This document shows positions 45,762-55,400 of a stretch of 64,000 bases of DNA, one piece after another. The stretch is taken from contig NZ_PVNH01000004.1 in NCBI RefSeq assembly GCF_003001955.1, positions 124,001-188,000 of the forward strand, read 5' to 3'. Within the stretch, counting starts at the first letter, position 1. Each line of letters opens with the position of its first letter. A model generated the notes under the pieces. That model did not search any database and had not been told where the DNA came from. It was given only the letters and a program-made list of their open reading frames with translations. Origin of the DNA: Prauserella shujinwangii. GTDB lineage: Bacteria > Actinomycetota > Actinomycetes > Mycobacteriales > Pseudonocardiaceae. Position numbers and translations under genes: made by a program.

Positions 45762-46283
45762 TCAGCTCGCGTACGTGCTGCGCATCGCGAGCTTGGCGAG
45801 CAGGTCGCGGCCGCTCTCGGCGTGACGCGGCTGGCAGAGCACGTCGTAGCGGCGGGCGACGAGCTGGCTGTGCGACACGAAGTCGCGCCTGCCGCGGGTG
45901 GCCGCGTACCCGGTCGCGGCGAAGACCAGACCGAACCCGATCCCGGAGACCAGGCCGATCACGATCGGCAGGAATCCGGCGCCGGGGGTGAACAGGCTCA
46001 GCAACAGGCCCACGAACAGGCCGAACCAGGCACCGGACATCGCGCCGCTGCTGAGCACCTTGCTCCACGTCAGCCGCGCGGCGACCCGCTCGACGAGCAT
46101 GGGCTCGACCCCGACGATGGTGACGTCGTGCACCGGGAAGTCGCTGTCGGCGAGGTGGTCGACGGCGCGCTGGGCCTCCTCGTAGCTGTCGTAGGAACCG
46201 ATCGGCCAGCCCGTCGGCATCGTCGGCAGCTGCGGCATCCTGGTCGTGCCGGTGAACGCGGTCCGCGTGAACGCTGTGGTCAT
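45762..46283 (-). CDS. General stress protein 17M-like (DUF1269-type) membrane protein
   Basis: This 173-residue protein has an N-terminal ferredoxin-like domain (GWPIGSYDSYEEAQRAVDHL, near residues 25-44, then VTIVGVE). A glycine-rich membrane pair (GAWFGLFVGLLLSLF and PIVIGLVSGIGFGLVF) and a basic C-terminus follow. This is the GSP17M-like family. ATG 46283 follows GAGGGGT; an upstream in-frame ATG lacks a ribosome site. A membrane stress role is inferred from the family only. Confidence 0.85.
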   Translation of the reverse strand: MTTAFTRTAFTGTTRMPQLPTMPTGWPIGSYDSYEEAQRAVDHLADSDFPVHDVTIVGVEPMLVERVAARLTWSKVLSSGAMSGAWFGLFVGLLLSLFTPGAGFLPIVIGLVSGIGFGLVFAATGYAATRGRRDFVSHSQLVARRYDVLCQPRHAESGRDLLAKLAMRSTYAS

Positions 46284-46415
46284 CGCTGTCACCCCTCGGG
46301 TGGAAAGTGTGCTCACTCCGGTCAACGTCCGGCAGGGGCGATTCCGTGCCCGTGGCGACCGAGTTCACAGGGACTTCTCAGCAGCCGCCGCCCTCGGGGA
46401 CGCGGGGGCACCCGC

Positions 46416-47720
46416 TCACACCAGGACGCGCCCGCCGTTGGCCGTGTGCATCCAGGGCATGCCCGCCGGGGAGCCCGCGGGCAGCCACTGTCCGAAGTAG
46501 CGCACCGAGAACAGCTCGTCGAGCACCATGAACGCCGCTCCGACGAGCCCGCCCTCCTCGCCGAGCCGGGCCCGCTCGATGCGCAGCTCCCGGGTGGACA
46601 GTGGCAGTGAGCGGCGGTAGATGGTCTCCCGGATCGTCGCGAGGAACAGGTCCCCCGCGCCCGCGACCTTTCCGCCGAGCAGGATGATCGAGGGGTTGTA
46701 GAAGTTGACCATGGTGGCGAGCATCGCCCCGATCCGCCTGCCCGCCTGCACCAGCAGCTGCACTGCCTGGTGATCGCCCGCCGCCGCGGCCGCCGTGACG
46801 TCCTCACCGGTGACCGTGCCGCGCTCGGCCAGCGCCGCCGCCAGCGCCGGGCTCTCGCCCGACCGCGCCAGTTCCTCGCCGTCCCTGGCCAGTGCGGCGC
46901 CACCGGCCAGCGCCTCGAGGCAGCCGGTCTTGCCGCAGCGGCACACCACGGTGCTGTCGTCGGAGACGGCGGCGTGCCCGATGTCGCCCGCGCAGCCCTG
47001 CGCGCCACGGTGCAGGCCGCCGGAGTTGCTGATGCCCGCCCCGATGCCGGTGCCGATCTTGACGTAGAGCAGGTCGCCGTCACCGATCGGCAGTCCCGGT
47101 GTGCGCAGCTCGCCGAGGCAGAGCAGGTTCACCTCGTTGTCCACCCACACGGGCGCGTCGTACCGCGCGCCGAGCCGGTCGCGCACGGCGTAGTTGTTCC
47201 AGCCGGGCATGATCGGCGGCTCCGAGGGGCGCGCGGTGGCGAACTCGACCGGTCCGGGGAGGCCCAGGCCGACGCCCCACACCTGACCGCGCTCGACGCC
47301 GGCCTCGGTCATCAGCTCGTCGAGCGCCGCCTCGACCTCGGTGAGCACCGGTTCGGGTCCCAGCGCGATGTCGCAGTCGCCGTAGCGCATGGCCAGCACG
47401 GTGCCCATCAGGTCGGTGATGCCCGCGATGAATCCGGTGGCGCCGAGCTCGGCGGTGAGAATGCGGCCCGCGTCCTTGCGGAAGCGGAGGGTCCTGGCCT
47501 GACGGCCGCCCGTGGACGGGCTGAGATCGCCCTCCTCCAGCAGCCCGGCCTCCAGCAGCGTGGTGGTGCGCTGGGTGATGGCGGTTCTGCCGAGACCGGT
47601 CCGCTGGCTCAGTTCCGGTCTGGTCTCCGCCTGGCCGCTGCGCACCAGTTCCAGAAGCCGGGTGTAGCTCTCGAGCAGCTCGCCGTTCGGCGTATCAGCG
47701 CTGCCTGACCGATCCTCCAC
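46416..47720 (-). CDS. ROK-family transcriptional regulator (XylR/NagC type)
   Basis: This 434-residue protein has an N-terminal HTH (ETRPELSQRTGLGRTAITQR, near residues 34-53) and a sugar-kinase-like ROK domain with the zinc signature CRCGKTGCLEALAGG near residue 260 and GDIGHA before it. It probably represses carbohydrate-uptake genes. GTG 47720 is preceded by AAGGGGG. A TATATC -10 on the minus strand (47756-47751) supports transcription starting near 47744. Confidence 0.9.
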   Translation of the reverse strand: MEDRSGSADTPNGELLESYTRLLELVRSGQAETRPELSQRTGLGRTAITQRTTTLLEAGLLEEGDLSPSTGGRQARTLRFRKDAGRILTAELGATGFIAGITDLMGTVLAMRYGDCDIALGPEPVLTEVEAALDELMTEAGVERGQVWGVGLGLPGPVEFATARPSEPPIMPGWNNYAVRDRLGARYDAPVWVDNEVNLLCLGELRTPGLPIGDGDLLYVKIGTGIGAGISNSGGLHRGAQGCAGDIGHAAVSDDSTVVCRCGKTGCLEALAGGAALARDGEELARSGESPALAAALAERGTVTGEDVTAAAAAGDHQAVQLLVQAGRRIGAMLATMVNFYNPSIILLGGKVAGAGDLFLATIRETIYRRSLPLSTRELRIERARLGEEGGLVGAAFMVLDELFSVRYFGQWLPAGSPAGMPWMHTANGGRVLV

Positions 47721-47878
47721 AAGGACCCCCTTATGTGTGACGCCTCTCATGATATACCGGGCAGCGCAAAACTTCTGTATGTAAAACACATTAGCGGTGA
47801 CATCGAAAACTGAAGCGACGTGACAATATCGGCCCTGGGCGAGCTGGCGTACGGGCCCCCATGCGGGACACTGGCGGC

Positions 47879-50431
47879 GTGACCGAGGAACAGCCGGGAC
47901 GCCGCCCGGCCCGGGGGGAGCTGCGCATCTACCTCGGTGCGGCCCCGGGGGTGGGCAAGACCTACGCGATGCTCGGTGAGGCCCACCGCCGCGCCGAGCG
48001 GGGCACCGACGTCGTGGTCGGCTTCGTCGAGACCTACGGGAGGGCACGCACCGCCGCCCTGCTCGACGGGCTCGAGACCGTTCCGCCGCGGATCGCCGAG
48101 CTCGACGGTGCCGAGGTGCCCGAGATGGACCTCGACGCGGTCCTCGCCCGCCGCCCCGACGTGGTGCTGGTCGACGAGCTCGCGCACGCCAACGCGCCCG
48201 GCGGCCGTCATGAACGGCGCTGGCAGGACGTCGAGGACCTGCTCGCCGCGGGGATCACCGTGCTGACCACCGTGAACGTGCAGCATCTGCAGAGCCTGGG
48301 CGACGTCGTCGAGCGGATCGTCGGTGTCCGGCAGGACGAGACGGTGCCGGACGAGGTGGTGCGCCGGGCCGAGCAGGTCGAGCTGGTCGACATCACACCC
48401 GAGGCGCTGCGGCGCAGGCTCGCGCACGGAAACGTCTACCCCGCCGAGCGGATCGACGCCGAGCTCGGCACCGTCTTCCGGCTCGGCACGCTCACCGCGC
48501 TGCGCGAGCTGGCGCTGCTGTGGGTCGCCGACCAGGTGGACGTCGCGCTGCAGCGGTACCGCGCCGAGGAGGACATCACCGACCCGTGGGAGGCGCGGGA
48601 GCGGGTCGTCGTCGCCATCACCGGCGGTCCCGAGAGCGAGACCCTGATCCGGAGGGCGCGCCGCATCGCCAACCGGGCCGGTGCCGAACTGCTCGTCCTG
48701 CACGTGCTGCGCGGCACCGGGCTCAGCGCGGCGGGACCGACCTCGCTCGGCCACTACCGCAAGCTCGCGGAGGGCGTCGGCGCGACCTTCCACACCGTCG
48801 TCGGCGACGACGTGCCCACGGCGCTGCTGGAGTTCGCCCGCGGCGCCAACGCCACCCAGCTGGTGCTGGGCACCTCGCGGCGTTCCCGGCTGGCGCGGCT
48901 GTTCGACGAGGGCATCGGCGCCACCGTGGTGCAGGGTTCCGGCCCCATCGACGTGCACATGGTGACCCACGACGAGGCGGGCGGGCGCTGGCGGGCCAAG
49001 CTGGGGCGCGGCCCGTTCGGCTCGGGGCGGCACCTCACCGGGTGGGCACTGGCGCTGCTCGGGCCGGCATTGGTGACCGTGCTCGCGCTTCCGGTGCGGA
49101 GCGCGACGGACCTTTCCGCCGAGGCGCTGAGCTACCTGCTGGCGGTCGTCGTGGTGGCGCTGCTCGGGGGTGCCGGACCCGCGCTGGCCTCCGCGTTGCT
49201 GTCGGCGGCGCTGCTGTGCCTGCTCTTCGCGCCGCCCTACCCGTCGTTCGCGGTGTCCTCCGCCCGCGACCTGGTGACCGTGGTGGCCATGCTGGCCGTG
49301 TCGTTCGCCGTCGTGCTCGTCGTCGACCAGGCCGCACGCCGCTCCGCGCGCGCGGCGCGGGCCCGCACCGAGGCGTCGCTGCTCGCCTCGTACGCCCGGA
49401 TCGTGCTGGCCGATCCGGCCCCGCTCGAGCACCTGCTGGCCAAGGTCCGGGAGAACTTCGGGCTGACCTCGGTGTCCCTGCTCGAACGCCGGGACGGGGC
49501 CTGGCATCGCGTCGCCGGATCGGGCGGGCCGCCGTGCACCGACCCCGACGAGGCCGACGCCGACGTCCCGGTGACGGCCGACGTGCACCTCACCCTGCGC
49601 GGGCGGTCGCTGCCCGCCGCCGACCGCGGCGTGCTGGAGACCGCCGCGGGGCAGGCGCTGCTCGCCCTGCGGCAGCAGCGGATGGCGGCCGCCACGGCCG
49701 AGGCGGAGCGGAAGGCCGAGGCGACCGAGCTGCGCACCGCGCTGCTGTCGGCCGTCGGGCACGACCTGCGGACACCGCTGACGTCCATCAAGGCGTCCAT
49801 CGGCAGCCTGCGCGCGCCGGATCTGCGACTGTCCGAGGAGGACACCGCGGAGCTGCTGGAGGCCATCGAGATCTCGGTGGACCGCCTCGCCGGGCTCGTC
49901 GACAACCTGCTGGACTCGTCCCGGCTGGCCACCGGCGCGGTGCGGCCACACCTGCATCCGGTCGGCTACGACGAAGTCGTCGCTCGTGCACTGTCCAACC
50001 TAGACGGCTCGGCTTCGGTCGTGGTGGATGTGGACGAACGGCTGCCGCTGGTGCAGGCCGATCCGGGACTGCTGGAGCGCGTGGTGGCGAACGTGGTCGA
50101 CAACGCCCTGCGGCACGGTGCGGGAGACGGGCCGGTGGCGGTGCGGGCCAGCGCGCACTCCGGGAGCGTGGAACTGCGGGTGGTGGATCACGGGCCCGGC
50201 CTGCCCAAGGGCGGAGCCGAGTTGGCGTTCGCGCCCTTCCAGCGGCTGACGCGGCCCGGCGGCGGGCCCGCGGCGGGCGACCGCGACACCACCCCCGGCG
50301 TCGGGCTCGGGTTGTCGGTCGCGAAAGGATTCACGGAGGCGATGGGTGGCGGCATTCGCGCGGAGGACACCCCCGGTGGCGGGCTCACCGTGGTGATCTC
50401 CCTGCCGGCCGGACGTGGGGTGAGCGCATGA
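47879..50431 (+). CDS. kdpD: KdpD sensor histidine kinase
   Basis: This 850-residue sensor of potassium or turgor state has an N-terminal KdpD domain with Walker A GAAPGVGKTYAM and VVLVDELAHANAPG. A universal-stress-like domain spans about residues 240-355, and four membrane segments about residues 378-480. A GAF-like domain, HisKA with H628 in VGHDLRTPLTSIK, and HATPase with VDNALRHG follow. Start is uncertain (ATG 47861 or GTG 47879); neither has a good ribosome site. The kdpFABC pump genes are not in the window. Confidence 0.94.
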   Translation: MTEEQPGRRPARGELRIYLGAAPGVGKTYAMLGEAHRRAERGTDVVVGFVETYGRARTAALLDGLETVPPRIAELDGAEVPEMDLDAVLARRPDVVLVDELAHANAPGGRHERRWQDVEDLLAAGITVLTTVNVQHLQSLGDVVERIVGVRQDETVPDEVVRRAEQVELVDITPEALRRRLAHGNVYPAERIDAELGTVFRLGTLTALRELALLWVADQVDVALQRYRAEEDITDPWEARERVVVAITGGPESETLIRRARRIANRAGAELLVLHVLRGTGLSAAGPTSLGHYRKLAEGVGATFHTVVGDDVPTALLEFARGANATQLVLGTSRRSRLARLFDEGIGATVVQGSGPIDVHMVTHDEAGGRWRAKLGRGPFGSGRHLTGWALALLGPALVTVLALPVRSATDLSAEALSYLLAVVVVALLGGAGPALASALLSAALLCLLFAPPYPSFAVSSARDLVTVVAMLAVSFAVVLVVDQAARRSARAARARTEASLLASYARIVLADPAPLEHLLAKVRENFGLTSVSLLERRDGAWHRVAGSGGPPCTDPDEADADVPVTADVHLTLRGRSLPAADRGVLETAAGQALLALRQQRMAAATAEAERKAEATELRTALLSAVGHDLRTPLTSIKASIGSLRAPDLRLSEEDTAELLEAIEISVDRLAGLVDNLLDSSRLATGAVRPHLHPVGYDEVVARALSNLDGSASVVVDVDERLPLVQADPGLLERVVANVVDNALRHGAGDGPVAVRASAHSGSVELRVVDHGPGLPKGGAELAFAPFQRLTRPGGGPAAGDRDTTPGVGLGLSVAKGFTEAMGGGIRAEDTPGGGLTVVISLPAGRGVSA

Positions 50432-51117
50432 CGGAAGCCAGCAAGGTGCTCGTGGTCGACGACGAGCCGCAGATCGTGCGCGCGCTGCGGATCAACCTCG
50501 CCGCGCGGGGGTACGAGGTCGGAACCGCGTACGACGGGGAGGGTGCGCTGCGCGCGGTCGCCGAGAGCAGGCCCGACGTCGTCGTGCTCGACCTCGGCCT
50601 GCCGGATCTCGACGGCGTGGAGGTGATCGAGCGGCTGCGCGGCTGGACCCAGGTGCCGATCGTGGTGCTGTCCGCACGGGACGGTTCGGTCGACAAGGTG
50701 CACGCGCTCGACGCCGGTGCGGACGACTACGTGACCAAGCCGTTCGGGATGGACGAGCTGCTGGCCAGGCTGCGGGCCGCGCTGCGCCGCTCCTCGGTGT
50801 CCGCGTCGGAGGGCGACGCGGTGGTGGAGACCGCGGCGTTCACGATCGACCTCGTGGCGAAGAGGGTCCGCCGGGACGGCACCGAGGTGCACCTGACGCG
50901 CACCGAGTGGGGTGTGCTGGAACTGCTCGTGCGCAACCGGGGGCGGCTCGTGGCGCAGAAGGAGCTGCTGCACGAGGTCTGGGGCCCCGCGTACGACACC
51001 GAGTCGCACTACCTGCGGGTCTACCTGGCGCAGCTGCGCCGCAAGCTCGAACCGGAGCCCTCCCGGCCCCGGTACCTGCTCACCGAGCCGGGAATGGGCT
51101 ACCGGTTCGAACCCTGA
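50428..51117 (+). CDS. kdpE: KdpE response regulator
   Basis: This 229-residue OmpR-type regulator has a receiver with D55 in VLDLGLPD and conserved Lys in VTKPFGMDEL. A C-terminal winged helix (LTRTEWGVLELLVRNRGRLV) follows. It overlaps kdpD by ATGA. Its stop directly abuts the convergent gene's stop codon. The usual target kdpFABC must lie elsewhere in the genome if present. Confidence 0.96.
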   Translation: MTEASKVLVVDDEPQIVRALRINLAARGYEVGTAYDGEGALRAVAESRPDVVVLDLGLPDLDGVEVIERLRGWTQVPIVVLSARDGSVDKVHALDAGADDYVTKPFGMDELLARLRAALRRSSVSASEGDAVVETAAFTIDLVAKRVRRDGTEVHLTRTEWGVLELLVRNRGRLVAQKELLHEVWGPAYDTESHYLRVYLAQLRRKLEPEPSRPRYLLTEPGMGYRFEP

Positions 51118-51744
51118 CTACTGGGGAGCCGATGTCGGCGTTGCCGACTCGCTGGGTTCGGACGTGTCGGAGCCGGGCGGCGGGGAGGACTCCCCGCTGT
51201 CGGGTGGCGTTGACGAGCCAGTGTCGGGAGGCGTCGTGGTGGTGGGCTGCTGGGTGGACGTGGTGCCCGGGATGCTGGTGCCCGGGTCGACCGGCCTGCC
51301 GCCACCGCCGGGGGACGGGGTGTGGTCGGACCGTCCGCTGCCCGGGGTCGTGCCGGTGGCCGAGGGCGTGATGACCGTGGTGGTGGTCTGCCCGTCGGGG
51401 CCCTTGCTGACCACGGTGGTGGGCGCCGTGGTGGACGGGGGCAGCGTGCCGGTGACCGCGACGCCGTCGACGAGGATCGTGGTCTCGCCGGGGATGGCCT
51501 GTCCCGGCACCAGTTGCGGTCCGCCCTGCTGCCCGGAGGCGGCGCCGTTGCGCACCGTGGCGCCGTCGCCGCCGGCCTCGACCGTCTCGCTCGGGCCCGC
51601 CACCTGCGCGATGGCGCCGAACGCGGTGGCGAGCAGCAGCCCGCTCACGGCGAGCGCGAGGTAGCCCGTGCGCTGGAACGTGCCGGCGGACTCGCGGGGC
51701 GGCGCGACCTCGGCGCGCGGGCCTGACCCTGGGGAGGGGGCCAT
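51118..51744 (-). CDS. Membrane-anchored Pro/Ser/Thr-rich protein of unknown function
   Basis: This 208-residue protein has one hydrophobic segment near residues 27-48 (YLALAVSGLLLATAFGAIAQ). A small folded-looking part follows (VPGQAIPGETTILVDGVAVTG, near residues 76-96), then about 110 residues of Ser/Thr/Pro/Gly-rich low complexity ending SATPTSAPQ. It is probably exposed outside the membrane. It follows kdpE convergently with zero gap. I do not recognise the family. Confidence 0.65.
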   Translation of the reverse strand: MAPSPGSGPRAEVAPPRESAGTFQRTGYLALAVSGLLLATAFGAIAQVAGPSETVEAGGDGATVRNGAASGQQGGPQLVPGQAIPGETTILVDGVAVTGTLPPSTTAPTTVVSKGPDGQTTTTVITPSATGTTPGSGRSDHTPSPGGGGRPVDPGTSIPGTTSTQQPTTTTPPDTGSSTPPDSGESSPPPGSDTSEPSESATPTSAPQ

Positions 51745-51791
51745 GCATGACTCCTTCGGAGTTCCTGACGTGACGGATGTGTGCTCCCGAA

Positions 51792-51818
51792 CCGTCCGGG
51801 CGGTGTTCGTCCGGACGG
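51792..51818. repeat. Inverted repeat upstream of the membrane protein and acyP
   Basis: CCGTCCGG-N11-CCGGACGG lies in the divergent region between the two genes, where it could be an operator or leader hairpin. Otherwise I see no gene in 51745-51874. Confidence 0.45.
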
Positions 51819-51874
51819 CGTATCCAGGGCGGGACCGTACCACCGTGGAGTGATCTCGCAGGAGGGAGCGCGCT

Positions 51875-52210
51875 GTGAGCGGTTCACTGTCTGCGACGAA
51901 CGGCATACGGCACGATGGGGCCGTGGCTGACGAAACGGAGATGACCCGCCTCACCGCCTGGGTGCACGGTTCGGTGCAAGGAGTCGGTTTCCGCTGGTGG
52001 ACCCGCAGCCGGGCGCTCGAGCTCGGCCTCACCGGCTCGGCGACGAACCTCGCCGACGGCCGCGTCGAGGTGGTCGCCGAAGGACCGAAGGACCACTGTG
52101 CGCGGCTGCTGGCCGCGCTGCGGTCCGGAGAGTCACCCGGTCGAGTAGATCACGTCGTCGAACGCTGGTCCGAGCCGCGCGGCGACCTGCCCGGCTTCGT
52201 CGAACGCTGA
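51875..52210 (+). CDS. acyP: Acylphosphatase
   Basis: This 111-residue enzyme hydrolyses carboxyl-phosphate bonds. The catalytic motif GSVQGVGFRWW carries the phosphate-binding Arg, and the catalytic Asn is in GSATNLADGRVEVVAEG. I chose GTG 51875 because AGGAGGG (51860-51866) precedes it at good spacing. The usual family length of about 90-95 residues would instead fit GTG 51923. It sits directly upstream of smc, as in M. tuberculosis. Confidence 0.9.
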   Translation: MSGSLSATNGIRHDGAVADETEMTRLTAWVHGSVQGVGFRWWTRSRALELGLTGSATNLADGRVEVVAEGPKDHCARLLAALRSGESPGRVDHVVERWSEPRGDLPGFVER

Positions 52211-52235
52211 ACCCACCACCCCACCCCGCCCCGGC

Positions 52236-52303
52236 GAGGGAGCAAGGGAGCGAGGGAGCGAGGGAGCTTTACTCCCGTCTGGCGGTAGTAAAGCTCCCTT
52301 GCT
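52236..52303. repeat. Family D palindrome fused to an 8-bp tandem repeat
   Basis: Four tandem octamers (G/A)AGGGAGC run at 52236-52267. The last overlaps a hairpin with arms 52257-52277 and 52283-52303 (core AGGGAGCTTTACT), one mismatch, one G-U pair and loop TCTGG. The single GCTCCCT can pair with any of the four AGGGAGC units, so the hairpin can slip. It lies between acyP and smc. Confidence 0.8.
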
Positions 52304-52400
52304 TCGCATCAGTGGGGCTGGTGGGGCGCCTGGGGCGGTCCGGGGGCGGGCGCCGCGCCCCTGAGTGGGCCACGTCCCACGCCGCGTCCGGCCGCCCGGG

Positions 52401-52406
52401 TAGCAT
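52401..52406 (+). promoter_or_regulatory. -10 box upstream of smc
   Basis: TAGCAT lies about 46 nt before the GTG, with a purine-rich AGGGGAAAGG ribosome site after it. The -35 is not clear. Confidence 0.35.
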
Positions 52407-52451
52407 CTGCCGGTTGGAACAGGGAGTCGTAGGGGAAAGGCCAGCAGGCGC

Positions 52452-55400
52452 GTGCACCTCAAAAGCTTGACGCTCAAGGGCTTCAAGTCCTTCGCGTCGG
52501 CGACCACGCTGCGGTTCGAACCGGGCATCACCTGCGTCGTCGGTCCGAACGGCTCCGGCAAGTCGAACGTGCTGGACGCCCTGCGCTGGGTCATGGGCAC
52601 CCAGGGCGCCAAGGACCTGCGCGGCGGCAAGATGGAGGACGTCATCTTCGCCGGCACGTCCGGCCGCGCGCCGCTCGGCCGCGCCGAGGTGACGCTCACG
52701 ATCGACAACGCCGACGGCGCCCTGCCCATCGAGTACTCCGAGGTCTCGATCACCCGCCGCATGTTCCGGGACGGCGCCAGCGAGTACGAGATCAACGGCA
52801 GCACCTGCCGGCTGCTCGACATCCAGGAGCTGCTGTCCGACTCCGGCATCGGCCGCGAGATGCACGTCATCGTCGGCCAGGGCCAGCTCTCGGAGATCCT
52901 GCAGGCCAAGCCGGAGGACCGGCGCGCCTTCATCGAGGAGGCCGCCGGGGTGCTCAAGCACCGCAAGCGCAAGGAGAAGGCCCTGCGCAAGCTGACGGCG
53001 ATGCAGGGCAACCTCGACCGGCTGACCGACCTCACCACCGAGCTGCGCCGCCAGCTCAAGCCGCTCGGCAAGCAGGCCGAGATCGCCCGCAAGGCCCAGG
53101 TGGTGCAGTCCGAGCTGCGCGACGCCCGGCTGCGCCTGCTCGCCGACGACCTGGTCGGCCAGCGCGAGCAGATCGCCAGGGAGGAGGCCGACGAGAACGC
53201 GGCCCGCGCCCGCCGCGCCGAGGTGGAGCAGGCGCTGGAGGTCGCCACCTCCGAGCAGACCGAGCTGGAGGCGGCGCTGGCCGAGGACGCGCCGAAGCTC
53301 GCCGCCGCCCAGGACACCTGGTACAAGCTGTCCGCGCTGGCCGAGCGCCTGCGCGGCACCGTGCGGCTCGCGGTCGAGCGGCAGCGGCACCTCTCCGCCG
53401 AGGTGGAGACCGGCACCACCGGGCGCGACCCCGAGGAGCTGCTCGCCGAGGCCGAGGAGGCCGCCGAGCGGGAACGGGAGCTGGCCGAGGAGGTCTCCGA
53501 GGCCCGTGCGCTGCTCTCCGCCGCGATCGAGCGCCGCGAGCACCTCGAGCAGGTGGTGCAGGCCGCCGAGCGGGCACACATGGCGGCCGTCCGCGCCATC
53601 GCCGACCGCAGGGAGGGCATCGCGAAGCTCTCCGGCCAGGTCGAGGCGTTGCGCAGCAAGAGCAGCGCCACCGCCGACGAGATCGAGCGGCTCACGGCGG
53701 GCATCGAGGAGGCCACCGCCCGCGCCGAGGCCGCCGCCGAGGACCTGGAGCAGGCCCGCGCCGAGGGCGGGGTGGAGGATTCCGACGACGCCGATCTCCG
53801 GGAGCGGCACGACCGTGCCGTGCGCGCCAACGACGCCGCCAAGGAGCGGGTCGAGGAGCTCGTCAAGGCCGAACGCGCCGCTGAGCGGGACATCGCCTCG
53901 GAGAAGGCGCGCGTCGATGCCCTTTCGATGGGCCTCAAGCGCAAGGACGGCGCCGGCGCCCTGCTCGCGGCGGGCGACGACCTGCCGGGGCTGCTCGGGT
54001 CCGTCGCCGCGCTGCTCACCGTCGACGCCGGCTACGAGGTGGCGCTCGCCGCCGCGCTCGGGCCGGTCGCCGACGCCGTCGCGGTCCAGGCGGGCGCCGA
54101 CGCCGTGGCCGCGCTGCGCTACCTGAAGGACACCGAGTCGGGCCGCGCGGGCCTGCTGCTCGGTGGCGCGCCCGGCACCGTCGACACCTCCGGCTGGCCC
54201 GCGCTGCCGCAGGGCGCGCGCTGGGCCCGGGAGGTCGTGCGGGCGCCGGACGCGCTGCGGCCCGCCGTCGAGCGCGCGCTGGAGCGGGTCGCCGTGGTCG
54301 GCGACCTCGACACCGCCCGCGGGCTGGTCGCCGCGCACCCCGACGTCAGCGCCGTCACCACCGACGGCGACGTCCTCGGCAGCCACTGGGCGGTGGGCGG
54401 CTCCGCACGCGACGAGAGCGTGATCGAGGTCCAGGCCGCCGTCGACGAGGCACAGGACCGCCTCGCCGCCGCCGAGCGGGCCCTGGAACGCGCCGCCGCC
54501 GAGCTGGAGGGCGCCCGCGCCGAGCAGCAGGACCGGCGCGAGGAGGTCAGCCGCGCGAAGGAGGCGCTCAACGAGGCCAAGGTCCGCAAGGCGCGGTCCT
54601 CGGAGCGGCTGAGCAGCCTGGAGCAGGCGGCGCGCTCGGCGAAGGCCGAGGTCGAGCGCCTCTACACCCAGCGGTCGAAGGTCGAGCAGCACCGGGAGGA
54701 GGTGCACAGCCAGCTGAACGAGCTGGAGGAGCGCCTCGCCACGGTCGCCGAGCAGCCGGTGGACGAGGACCCGGACACGACCGAGCGCGACGAGGCCGCC
54801 GAGTCGCTGTCCGCCGTGCGGCAGGAGGAGGTCGACGCCCGGCTCGCGCTGCGCACCGCCGAGGAGCGGGCCAGGGGCATCCAGGGCAAGGCCGACCAGC
54901 TGCGGCGGGCAGCGCAGGCCGAGCGGGAGGCCCGGGAACGGGCGGAGAAGGCGCGCGTCGCGCGGGCGCGGGGCGCCGAGATCGCGGCCGCCGTGGTGAC
55001 TGGCGGCGAGGTCGCGCTGGAACGCATCGAGAACTCGCTGCAGCGCGCGGCCGCCGAGCGCGACGCGGCCGACCAGCGGCGGCAGCGGCACGAGGACGCC
55101 CTCGGCCAGGTCCGCAGCCGCGTCCGGGAGCTCACCGGGGAGCTGGAGAAGCTCACCGACGCCGTGCACCGCGACGAGGTGCTGCGCGCCGAGCAGCGGC
55201 TGCGCCTCGAACAGCTGGAAACGAAGATCGTCGAGGACTTCGGCATCGGCCTCGACGACCTGGTGGCGGAGTACGGGCCGGACGTGCCCGTGCCGCCGGG
55301 CGCGGGGGAGATGGCGGAGTACGAGGCCGCCAAGGAACGCGGCGAGACGGTGATGGCGCCCCAGCCCATCCCGTACGACCGCGGCACGCAGGAGCGGCGC

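Noticed and set aside
47747-47878. ATG 47750 as the start of the ROK regulator
   Set aside because: It abuts a TATATC -10 box on the minus strand, so it would precede the transcription start; GTG 47720 has AAGGGGG at good spacing.
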